Program-made: the position numbers and the translations under genes
Shown here: positions 35,891 through 46,230 of the stretch, piece after piece
Position numbering within the stretch: the first letter of the stretch is position 1
Layout of the letters: each line of letters begins with the position of its first letter
The notes under the pieces: generated by a model
Database searches by the model: none
The model's input: the letters and a program-made list of their open reading frames with translations, nothing else
Told to the model about the DNA's origin: nothing
NCBI GenBank assembly: GCA_007570785.1
Contig: ML661900.1
Location: 3,755,126 to 3,819,125 of the forward strand
DNA: 64,000 bases
Source: Antilocapra americana
Taxonomy: Eukaryota > Chordata > Mammalia > Artiodactyla > Antilocapridae
Direction: 5' to 3'

Positions 35891-35959
35891 TGATTTGTCT
35901 AGTGAGTTACCTAAGTCCTCACCTCTGCGGATCCTGAGCCCCTGATCATCATGCCATTA

Positions 35960-36700
35960 TCAGGTCATGGTTGCTGAATTTTTCCACTTACATTTAAAAC
36001 TGACCATGGAGTATCCCGAGGTTCCTTACTGGATCACCCAAGTGGCAAACATTCCTGCTTGCTCCATCCATAGTAACAGGTCCACCTCCTCATGATTATC
36101 AACGTCATTTCCCCCTACAAGGTAGTAGCTCCTTTTCACTGGCACAAAGACCCCAAAGTGGTAAGGTGGCAGTCATAGTATTATTTAATCCTATTTAACT
36201 ATAGGATTCTTTGTTCCCTGGTGGAAGTGTACTCTTTCTGGAATCTAAGATCTACAGGAGCACAGGACCTAGACATTGTGGGGCCAGGAAGAACAAATTC
36301 TTCAAATGAGTTTTTGGGAGTGATGGTGAGTGGGCCCTCCTACTTCCACTCTTTGATCCTCAGACTCATGTATTGTACATTGTATGAATACAGTACCATA
36401 CAATGACTATTGGTTTAAGGTAAAAAAGGATAGAGACCAAAAGGATAGAGACCTGTCCTCACAAATGTCTTCATAGACAAATGCGTATTCCTTACCAAGG
36501 CACAATAGCATAACTACAGATGATTTTCAAGGCTAAAATAGAGTCTAACTCTCTGCTCAAATAAAATTCTCTGCTACAGATATGGCTTTATTCTAGAACC
36601 CAAGTGGTCTTCACTATGACTCTCTTATCAGAGTTTCTGGAATAAATATGGGGTTAATTCTAAATAAATATGGATTTATGAAATCAGTAAACAGAAATTT
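35960..36700. repeat. Possible ERV gag-like remnant
   Basis: Phrases at 36000-36330 resemble old ERVL or MaLR internal sequence. Right of about 36400 nothing is recognised. Whether it belongs to the provirus at 27.8-33.0 kb is unclear, since its order would not fit a simple insertion of BovB. Confidence 0.35.
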
Positions 36701-37260
36701 ATGATTTCTAAAGGTCCTATGAGATTCTTCTTATCTTTTTATGAGATTAAGATATAATACTTAAATGAGAACATCTGTATCATTTTATCAAAAATGAAAA
36801 ATTAAAGGAAATCAATCACCTTCAGATATTCTACAAATTTAAAGAGCACTATGTGCCTAAGAAAAATGAAATGCTGAGATTTTAACATTACAAAATGTTA
36901 TCTTTACCTTTATTAAGCCTTTCATCATCAAGACTACCTTGTCTGATGATAGTATAACAACATCAGGGTTCTTTTGATTACTGGTTGAAGATATTTATTT
37001 TTCTATTCATTTATTTTCAGCATCACTGTGTTTTTATACTTAAGGTGTATTTATTGAAAGCAGCAAATATTTCAAGTTTTACATTCAGTCTTAAATTTTT
37101 TACTTCCCTAATTGGAGTATTTATTCCATTTATTTTTGATACAGTGATGGAGAGAACTGGGTTTAAACCAACTATCTTATGGTTTCTTTTCAACCTGTCC
37201 AGTACAGTCTATGCTCCATTTTCTCTCTTTCCTTACCCTTTTAAAATTAAAATATTTCTT
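36700..37260. other. Unassigned AT-rich intergenic sequence
   Basis: A T-rich open stretch at 36985-37278 looks like chance or old LINE sequence. No gene evidence was found. Confidence 0.35.
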
Positions 37261-37261
37261 T

Positions 37262-37885
37262 TTATTTTATTTTTTTAAATTTTATTTACTTTATTGTGTT
37301 GGTTTTGCCATACATTGACATTAATCTGCCATCCATTGACATGAATCTGGGTATACATATGTTCCCCTTCCAGAACTCCCCTTCCTCCTCCCTCCCAATT
37401 CCCTCCCCCTGGGTCATCCCGGTGCACCAGCCCTGAGCATCAAACCTGGGCTGGCGATTGATTTCACATATGATAATTAACATGTTTCAATGCCATTCTC
37501 CCATATCATCCCACCCTTGCCCTCTTCCACAGAGTCCACGAGACTGTTCTATACATCTGCGTTTCTTTTGCTATCTCGCATGCAGGGTTCTCTTTACCAT
37601 CTTTCTAAATTCCATATATATGTGTTAGTATACTGTACTTTTGTTTTTCCTTCTGGCTTACTTCACTCTGTATAATAGGCTCCAGTTCCGTCCACCTGAG
37701 TAGAACTGATTCAAATGAATTCTTTTTAATGGCTGAGTAATATTCCATTGTGTATATGTACCACAGCTTTCTTATCCATTCATCTGTTGATGGACATCTA
37801 GGTTGCTTCCATGGCCTGGCTATTGTAAACAATGTGGTGATGAACATTGGGGTACACGTGTCTCTTTCAATTCTGGTTAAAAATA
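37262..37885 (-). repeat. Antisense ruminant L1 3' end
   Basis: The plus strand begins with a T-rich tail and 'attgtgttggttttgccat', then reads reversed L1 3' phrases 'ggctgagtaatattccatt', 'ttatccattcatctgttga' and 'ggttgcttccatggcctgg'. It is younger-looking than the other L1 pieces. Confidence 0.9.
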
Positions 37886-38422
37886 TTTCTCTTTATTATT
37901 TTATTTTTTCCTCTATTAGCTTGCTTGCTAGATGTGCATTCTTTTACTGCTTTTTAGTGTTATAAAACAGATTATAATATGCATCTTTGACTTATGGAAA
38001 CTTCTGTAATATAAATTAGGACTTTTGCCACCTCTTGAACAATGCAAGGATTTTAGAAACCTTTAGCTACAGTTACTACCCACCACATACCTTACTGCTA
38101 CTGTTGTCATATATTACAATTCTTTCCACATATTAAACTCTATATTGGACATGAGTTATGATATTGCTCTTATTATTATTTCATAAATCAATATTCCTGA
38201 AATGGAATGTGGATACTTCCTGAGGATTTTTAAGGGGTCTGTAGACCTTGTAGGTCATTCTGGGCTATGCTCCTTGGCTTTCTTGAGCTATTTTATTGAT
38301 AGTAGCAGCTTCCTTTTCAATCCTATTTTTGCATAAGATATATCTGCCTTTAAAAGTGTATATAATGCATATAGAAAACCTCTGTAAAGTTCAACACCAA
38401 TGTTTATAGTAGTCATTTATTG

Positions 38423-38798
38423 GAATGGGATTTCTAGGCTTTCCTGGTGATCCAACGGTTAAGAACCTGCCTTGCAACGCAGGGGACACAGTTCGATCTC
38501 TGGTGTGGGAAGATCCCACATGTTGCAGAACAACGAAGCCTGTGTACCACAGCTACTGAGCCCAAGCTCTAGAGTCTGAGAGACGCAACTGCTGAGCCCA
38601 TGTGTCACAACTGCTGAAGCCCGTGGACCCTAGAGCCTGTGCTCCACGACAAGAAAAGCCACCGCCATGAGAAGCCCGAATAGCTCAACTAGAGAGCAGC
38701 CCCGGCTCAATGCAACTAGAGAAAGCCCATGTGTAACAACAAAGACCCAGCACCACCGAAAACAAAAAATAGATTTTTTTAAAAAGAATGGGATTTCT
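38423..38798 (+). repeat. CHR-type SINE with 13-base target duplication
   Basis: The element is at about 38436-38785, from 'aggctttcctggtgatcc' to an A-rich tail with 'accgaaaacaaaaaatag'. GAATGGGATTTCT flanks it at 38423-38435 and 38786-38798. Confidence 0.95.
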
Positions 38799-38921
38799 GA
38801 TCTTTTTTTTTCTTTGTTTATTTGTATATACTGATTTTCCTAAAATAAATAAGTACATATGCCATACTTGTGTAACTCCTTTGTCTCTGTACTACACTGT
38901 AGGACAAATCCTTTTTTCTTT

Positions 38922-39557
38922 TTAACAGCAATCAACCTCAAAAGTGTCCAGATTATGAACCAAGGAAAAAAAAAAAAGAGGCACAAATTTCCCACAAGCG
39001 CCCGAACAGCATCTTGGAAGGAGTTGTAATGGTAGAAACATTTTTCTCTTTGTCAGCAGATTTGACAACACGTAAGTCTCTCGAATGCCTGATGTGCTTA
39101 CAAAGCAATCCTGTGATTTGTTCCCATAAACACTCCAAAACTTACAGGTTCGCAAAGTGGCGTCTTTCAAAGTAGTCATTCTGCTATCCACGAAGTCACT
39201 CTGTTTGGGGTTTCCTCTCACAAAACCGTCTTCAAAGCTAGTTTCGTAATGCCAAAAGAAAATCAATGTCATGACAATTTGTAAGAAAATCTTAGTATAC
39301 CATCTTCCTCCTCTTTTTACTCCTTCTTTCACTGCCTTCTTGAACCAACTTTCATCCCTTCCTGCTTTGTATTCTTGATGTTTACTGCTGATGGGTTTGA
39401 CTAACACTTCAAGGACTAATTGATGAGAACGTGAGGGAAAGAGTGTGGGAAAGGGTTCTGAGGCTTCATAAAGCATGGGATGTGGGGAGAGCGGGGCTGA
39501 GAGAGGACTGGACAGTTTGTGTGTGAGGCCCAAAGGTAAGGTGACATAATTTGTCAA
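38922..39557 (-). other. Unassigned 211-codon open reading frame
   Basis: A 211-codon frame runs uninterrupted on the minus strand in sequence that is not BovB, L1 or a SINE. It is the longest open frame in the window that I cannot explain by a known repeat or by high GC. The predicted product has a basic central part (about residues 60-90), a hydrophobic aromatic stretch (about residues 92-105) and several cysteines toward the C-terminus. I recognise no domain. A run of twelve A at about 38967-38979 falls inside it and would be slippage-prone. It could be a chance frame, an old DNA transposon or retrocopy fragment, or a genuine intergenic transcript. I would not call it a gene without expression or conservation data. 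Confidence 0.3.
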
Positions 39558-39924
39558 CTCATTTTGGGATATTTTTGAGTGTGAAAGCGAATATGATTAA
39601 TAATTATGCCAGGTCAACCAGGAGGTATGGTCACCCTATGCATGCGGAGAGTAAGTCAGGGAAGGCATCTAATATCTGTCCACTTAGGCTGCCTTTAGGG
39701 CCAGAGATGGGTGTAACTGCCGTAGGGCCATAAATGTGAATTGCCGGATGTAGAGGATGGCTTCAATTCGAGAATGGAGCTATCATTACATTTGATCATT
39801 GGGACAGATCCTTGTTTAACTAAGGGAAATCACATCCAATAAGAAACAGTTAAATTGAATTTGTCGCAATTATGTCTAACAGGTTATTACAATTTTATGA
39901 CTACTTAAACCCTGATCCTGGGAA

Positions 39925-40108
39925 ATATTGAACGCAAAAGGAGAAGGGGGTGGCAGAGGATGAGATGGTTAGATGGCATCACCGACTCAATGGACATGAG
40001 TTTGAGCAAGCTCCAGGAGATAATGGAGGACAGAGGGGCCTGGCTTGCTACAGTCCAAGAAGTCACAGAGATTCAGATGTAACTTAGTAACTGAACAACA
40101 ACACACAC
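39925..40108 (+). mobile_element. BovB 3'-terminal fragment
   Basis: The stretch 'aggatgagatggttagatgg' and 'gtttgagcaagctccagg', ending 'aactgaacaacaacacac', is the last 180 bases of BovB. Confidence 0.9.
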
Positions 40109-40109
40109 T

Positions 40110-40975
40110 TTAGGTACTCCTTAGAAATGAAAGTATGTTCTAGGTATTATAACACACCCACCCACCTACCTATTTTCTGTCATCTTCTAAGATTCCATTG
40201 TAACCCTGGAATTTCCACATCTTCTCAAAAGACTAATAAAAGATTAAACAACCAACAAAATACCTCTAATTTTGTGACCATTCAGTATAAGTTGCTCCTT
40301 CATTCATTGCCCTGTAGTCTCTTCCTTTGTCTTGTGTTTTCCAACTTTGGAAAAGCTACAAACTCATTCCATTTGTTAGCCTTTCCATATAATTTGTTTA
40401 TTATGCCATCCCACTCATTTTCATGGAAATGCGCCTGTAAACGCAGTGTCTGTACCATGTATATTAAGTATTGCTTTGTTTTTTAAGCCACTAATCATTG
40501 AAACACACATTTTAACAAACTCCAAATCTACACATTCTTTCTCTTAATAGTTTCAAAGTTAATTCTGCTATCTACAGTACATACTTCTAAAAGAATGCCA
40601 GTAGAGCAGAATTCATTTATTCCATAAAAATGTATTGAATTTCTCTTATTAGTAAGGGCACTGGTGAAATACAGGTGAAATTACATAGTTCCTGACCTCA
40701 AGATTCTCAAATTCTTGTAGTAATACCAACAAATAGCTACAGTTGTTGTTTTTGTTTAGTCATGTCTGACAGTAGACTGTGCTAAATGCTATAGCAGAGG
40801 AACATACAAAGCACAATAATGAAATAAAGAGACCTGAGAAAATAGCAGTTTTGCTTGGTAGGAAGTTAGAAAAGGCCTCCTTTAGGAAGCACTCCTAGAC
40901 TCAGGATCTAGAAGGTGGAATGGAATTTTCTAGGGGAAAGGAAAGGAAAATTAAACAAACTTAAGCCTCTTCAGT
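40110..40975. other. Intergenic sequence, mostly unassigned
   Basis: The only recognised part is a possible Bov-type scrap with 'ttgtttagtcatgtctgac' at about 40744-40772. Confidence 0.4.
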
Positions 40976-41460
40976 GAGCCAGACACCTTACATAAAGTAT
41001 TAAATAAGCTACTCTCATAAGACTTATCATACAGTTTTTTATTACTACATTTTTTAATAGAATTTTAAAAAGATTAAGTCATTTGTTCAAGATAACAAAG
41101 TGGGTGAGCTATGGAGACTGACTCAAGCACTGTGCTTCTGATCCCAAAATTGTCTGTCCTCTTTCCCCGGCACCATCCTGCTTCCCAGCAGAGCAGAAGG
41201 GTCTATGGCTAGTAGTTTTACATCCTGTATGACCCCATCTACATAAAGTTCAAGAACAGGCAAAACTTACCTATGCTGACAGAGGTCAGAATAGTAACTA
41301 TGTTCGGCAGAGGTGATATTTGGGGAATAGAAGGGAGACGTATGGGGTGCTGGGCAGGTTTCGCATGTTGGTATGTGTACAGATTCATTGAGCTGTACAT
41401 GTAAGATTTGTGCACTTTGTTGTATATAAATTATACCTCAAAAATACAAATAAAAACATA
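40976..41460 (+). repeat. MIR remnant followed by old L1 3' end
   Basis: MIR-like 'agattaagtcatttgttcaa' occurs at about 41075. L1 3' phrases with 'aaattatacctcaaaaatac' end at about 41455. Confidence 0.6.
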
Positions 41461-41465
41461 TTTGT

Positions 41466-41700
41466 GGGACTTCCCTGGTAGTCCGGTGGAAAGAATCCAC
41501 CTTGTAAACGCAGAGGACTCGGATGTGATCCCTGATGAGGGAACTAAGAGCCCACCTGCATCAGGGCAACTAAGCCTGCGAGCAGAGACTACTGAGCCCA
41601 CACACTACAATGACAATATTTTGCCTGACACAGTAAAGATCCCGTGTGCACAACTAAGACCCAACGCAGCCAAATACGTAAATTTAAAAAACAAACATAT
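41466..41700 (+). repeat. CHR-type SINE
   Basis: It starts 'gggacttccctggtagtcc' and contains 'gtgatccctgatgagggaac' and 'agacccaacgcagccaaat', ending in an A-rich tail. Confidence 0.9.
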
Positions 41701-41704
41701 TTGC

Positions 41705-43163
41705 TATGTACTATGGCTTTTATAGGGCAAGAAAGCTGACCTCTGGATTCTCATAATGCCTTTTTTATTGACAGCCTGCTTATTTTAGATATTTATTTTT
41801 CACTAAATAAAATGGATTAATTACAAGTAATGAAAATGGATCAGTCTTGCCTCTCTTAAACGTAGGTCTTTAATCTGCTTCCTAACAATCCTAACTGCCA
41901 AGATCATAAAATTGTGAGTTTTAAGAGATGAAGAACTGCTTTGAGACTTCTACAAGGGCTGCCACCTGGATTTTTTTGAGACTCTGGTAAAAGCAAAACT
42001 ACAGCCCTCCTCTCCAGAAATCTACTGTGCACAAAACTTTGCATGGGGTTTTGTGATTATCATACCACTTAGGATCCACCCAACAGGCAGAGATCTCAAA
42101 TTAAGATTCTCTGAGCTAACCTAATCATTTTTCTACAGATGAAAAAATAAGGGCCAAAGAAGGAAAGGGATCTGTTTAGGGGCTAAAGGAAGATAAAACC
42201 CAGACCTTCTGATGCTGCTCACATTTATGCTGTTCAGTTTATCTCCTCTTTAGATATCATCAAATTTCTTTTGCCTCAAAGCCTCCATCTGGGGAGACCT
42301 GGGGTTCAGAAGAACTTCCATAATATCTTGTACCCTACATTTTGTAATTGGAATCACATCAGGGCCTGGCCAAATTTTACATGGTACTTTACTGGAGAAC
42401 AATATGTGCAAAGCTGAGTTGAGGACATTAGTCTTTCTTTTTTTCATGTACTGTGCCTCAAAGCCCAGAACTAAAGCTAAAATTAAAATGTAATAATCAC
42501 TCCTGAGGTGTTCCCTCTATTCCCATTCTGAAACTTAAAACTTTATTCTATGTTGAACTTTATAACACTGGAAAGATCCTATTGAACTCTTCATTCTGTA
42601 CACTTTCCAGAAGTCTCTGATTAAAAACAATTAAATTCCAACCTGACTCAAGAAATTTGTCTGATTTGTGCCCATTCAGTTTGGAACAGAATTCTTGGCG
42701 CCCAATCCACATAGAGACTGTGAGAAGTGAAAGAGGACCCAGAAAGCCTTTTCTTCTATGTGAAAAGGCCTGACCCTAAGTGGAGCAATTGATGAAAGAA
42801 AGCTCAAGCTGCAGCCTACGAATTTCTTTTTAGTTTAGCGCACTTTGGATAAGGGGCAGAAATCACAGAGCCTTGTAGGTAGGCATAGAACAAAAACCAC
42901 CTCCACATGCATTCTGTCTGCAAAGAATTTCCTAGGTACTTATTAAACTGTTCCTTCTGCACAACCATCTTTTGCTTTTCTCCTCACATAATGTAATCTT
43001 ATATTTATTGAACACTTTACCATACGTGCCAGCTACTGTTCTAAATGCATATTATTTAATTTAATCTTCATAATAAACTTCTATAGTAGTCTTGTTATTT
43101 TGCCCATTTTATAAATGAGTCAAGAGGTTTTTAGAGGCCAGGTAACAAAAAATTTATTACGGT
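41705..43163. other. Intergenic sequence, mostly unassigned
   Basis: An ancient MIR/L2-type scrap lies at about 43005-43130 ('atttattgaacactttacc', 'attttgcccattttataaat'). Nothing else is recognised. Confidence 0.4.
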
Positions 43164-43407
43164 GTCATTATTTGAGGGCTTCCCAGGTGGCAATAGTGGT
43201 AAATAACACGCCTGCCAATGCAGGAGACAGAAGAGATGTGGTTTACATTGCTGGGTTGAGAAGATCCCCTGAAGGAGGGCATGGCAACCCACTCCAGTAT
43301 TCTTGCCTGGAGAATCTCATGGACAGAGGAGCTTGGCAGGCTACCTATAGTGTTGCAAAGAGTTGAACACCACTGAAGCTACTTAGCAGGCAAGCAGGTC
43401 ATTATTT
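43164..43407 (+). repeat. Bov-tA SINE with 10-base target duplication
   Basis: The element is at 43174-43397. GTCATTATTT occurs at 43164-43173 and 43398-43407. Confidence 0.94.
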
Positions 43408-43916
43408 ATTATTGTTCAGCTTTTCTTGTGACACATGATTATAAAATCCTCAGTTTAGGCAGATTTTGACTGTCCTAAGAATTTTAGAATTCTATTATAA
43501 ATTTAGAATATGTTAAATTTGAAATTTCTAATTTCTAAAAAAAGTTTAAGTTTTAGTTGAGTATTATAATGCAAATCAAGACAAGAGTTAGCTAAATATC
43601 TTTTTACTCTAATTGCCTCGTGAATTTGTTTAAACTGGATATTTTGAGCACTCCTCAAAATAATTTTCTTCTTTTTTATATGACCTTCTCCACTGGTCAA
43701 GTACAGAAAAATTATTCTTTCCTTTACTATGCATTTTTATAAATAAATCATAATATTAATCGTCCAACAAATCTTTGAATAATAAACCACTTTCACACAG
43801 AAATGATGTTAAGTAGGCTTTCTTTTCCTGTTGAAAGTCTCAAAAAATACTTTAAGAGATAATGAACGTGTACCATAAGCCTTAAAACAGACACCCATGT
43901 TGCATGTACCTTGAAG

Positions 43917-44882
43917 TTCAGTTTAGTTCAGTCGCTCAGTTGTGTCCGACTCTTTGTGACCCTCAGCCGTGTCTGACTATTGTGACCTCATGGACTGCAG
44001 CACACCAGGCTTCCCTGTCCATACCAACTCATGGAGTTTACTCAAACTCATGTCCATTGAGTCAGTGATGTTATCCAACCATCTCATCCTCTGTTGACCC
44101 CTTCTCCTTCCACCTTCCATCTTTCCCAGAATCAGGGTCTTTTCCAATGAGTCAGTTTTTCACATCAGGTGGCCAAATTATTGGAGTTTCAGCTTCAGTA
44201 TCAGTCCTTCCAATGAATATTCAGGACTGATTTCCTTTAGGATGGACTGGTTGGATCTCCTTGGAGTCCAAGGGACTCTCAAGAGTCTTCTCCAACACCA
44301 CAGTTCGAAAGCATCAATTCTTAGGTGCTCAGCTTTCTTTATACTCCAACTCTCACATCCATACATGACTAATGGAAAAACCATAGCTTGGACTAGATGG
44401 ACCTTTGTTGGCAAAGTAATGTCTCTGTTTTTCAATATGCTATCTAGGTTGGTCATTACTTTTCTTCCAAGAAGCAAGCATCTTTTAATTTCATGGCTGC
44501 AGTCACCATCTGCAGTGACTTTGGAGACCCCAAAATAAAGTCTGTCACTGTTTCCCCATCTATTTGCCATGAAGTGATGGGATCAGATGGGATGATCTTA
44601 GTTTTCTGAATGTTGAGTTTTAAGCCAACTTTTTCACTCTCCTCTTTCACTTTCATCAAGAAGCTCTTTATTTCTTCACTTTCTGCCATTAGGGTGGTGT
44701 CATCTGCATATCTGAGGTTATGTATATTTCTCCCAGCAATCTTGATTCCAGCTTGTGTGTCATCCAGCCCAGCATTTTTCATGATGTACTCTGTATATAA
44801 GTTAAATAAGCAAGGTGACAATACAGCCTTGACAAACTCCTTTCCCTATTTGGAACCAGTCTGTTGCTCCATGTCCAGTTAT
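43917..44882 (-). mobile_element. 5'-truncated antisense BovB LINE
   Basis: The minus strand reads reverse transcriptase with an intact Y-A-D-D near 44705 and the '[11 protein letters not shown]' stretch near 44290. A frameshift separates the two long frames at about 44460-44570. Near the left end the 3' terminal phrase is locally duplicated ('tgtgtccgactctttgtgac' then 'gtgtctgactattgtgac'). It lies about 0.65 kb upstream of the RCN2 CpG island. Confidence 0.92.
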
Positions 44883-45104
44883 AACTATATAAAAGGTGTC
44901 AATATTTCTTAAATGACTGGATGGTAAGTCTCATCCTGAGTGCCAGCTCTCCAGGCAGGTGGCAGGGAATGTTTAGGACTCAGTTTGTGAGAAGGAGTCT
45001 CAGGCCTCCTGCAGAGCAATATTAAGTAGGTCAAGTATATGCTAGTCTTAAAGAATAATTTGTCTTAAACATAATTTACTGAATTATACATTTCACTTAG
45101 GGAC

Positions 45105-45240
45105 AGTGGTAAAGAATCCGCATGCCAAAGCAGGAGGAGCAGGTTCCAATCCTGGGTGGGGATGATCCCTTGGAGAAGGGCACGGCAACCCACTCAAGCC
45201 CTGGCAGGCTACAGTCCGTGGGGTCGCAAAGAGTAGGAAG
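45105..45240 (+). repeat. Truncated Bov-tA SINE
   Basis: It contains 'agtggtaaagaatccgcatg', 'ggttccaatcctgggtggg' and 'cagtccgtggggtcgcaaag', with the middle deleted. Confidence 0.8.
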
Positions 45241-45539
45241 CGAATTACCGACTAAAAAACATGAAACTTGGCGAAGGTCACAAAACTTGTAAATCGCGAA
45301 ACTGAGTATCAGACACAAAACATGTGGCTTCAGTACCCGGGTTCATTCGTTCTGCTCTGGTCAAATAATTAAGTAGAGATACATTAAAGACTTGGAAATA
45401 GAAAGATTTTCCTAGGTACTGTATTATTTTTATCCAAATCGCCAGCCTTTCTCATTGATGGAAGCAGGGTCGGTTACATGGAGTAGACAGGGAGCTTCGG
45501 GCAGGAGTGAGGCTGACTGACGGAGACAGGGCGAGGGTG

Positions 45540-46230
45540 GAGTGAGGGCGTGTCTTCTGGAGGGTGTCGTGGCGCTAGGAAAGGCTCCCCTGGGGGTCTC
45601 CCCTCCTGGCCGCGACGGCCAGCCTCCAGGAACCGCTGCGCCCTCGGCAGATCGCCACATCGCCGCGGCCCGCCCCCAGCGCCGTGCGACCAATCAGCGG
45701 CGCGGCCTGGCGCCCCGCCCCACCACCGGGGCTATATAAGCCTCGGCCTGGCCAGTTTCACCATCGCAGTTGTGGCTCGGCCCCCCGTTACAGCTGTCTG
45801 GTAGCTGAGGCCGCGGCCCTCTCCGCCTCCGTCCCCTCCTCCGTACGCACGCAGCGCCGCCTCTCCGCAGCGGCCCTCCGCGCGCCGCCGCTGGCGTGGG
45901 ACCCCGCCTGCTTCCCTCCTCGCTTCTCTGCGTGTCCGCGGCTGGCCGGCGCGATGCAGCTGGGCCCGAGGCCCGCCACGCTGGGGCTGCTGCTGCTGTG
46001 CGCCGCGGCAGCCGGCGCCGGGGAAGCCGAGGAGCTGCACTACCGGCAGGGCGAGCACCGCGCCGACTACGACCGCGAGGCGCTGCTGGGCGGCCAGGTG
46101 AGGCGGCCAGACCGGGGGCGGGGAGGGCCGGGCCTCGCCGCGCGGCTGCCGCGGGCTTTGTCCCCGCGGGACAAAGGGGGCGGCCGGCGAGGCCTGGTCG
46201 GGGCAGCCTGACAATGGGGGCCGGGCGGGG
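45540..46230 (+). promoter_or_regulatory. RCN2: CpG island promoter of RCN2 with CCAAT and TATA boxes
   Basis: The GC- and CpG-rich block contains CCAAT at 45690-45694 within GACCAATCAGCGG, a GC box around 45711-45721 and a TATA box TATATAAG at 45733-45740. An initiator-like TTTCACCAT about 20-30 bases downstream suggests a start near 45760. The 5' UTR would be about 194 bases, GC-rich, with no ATG before the main start. The pairing of a TATA box with a CpG island is a minority promoter type. Confidence 0.85.
45954..46097 (+). CDS. RCN2: RCN2 coding exon 1
   Basis: Codons 1-48 include the signal peptide. It ends GGCCAG against donor GTGAGG, with phase 0 to exon 2. The exon is embedded in the CpG island. 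Confidence 0.97.
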
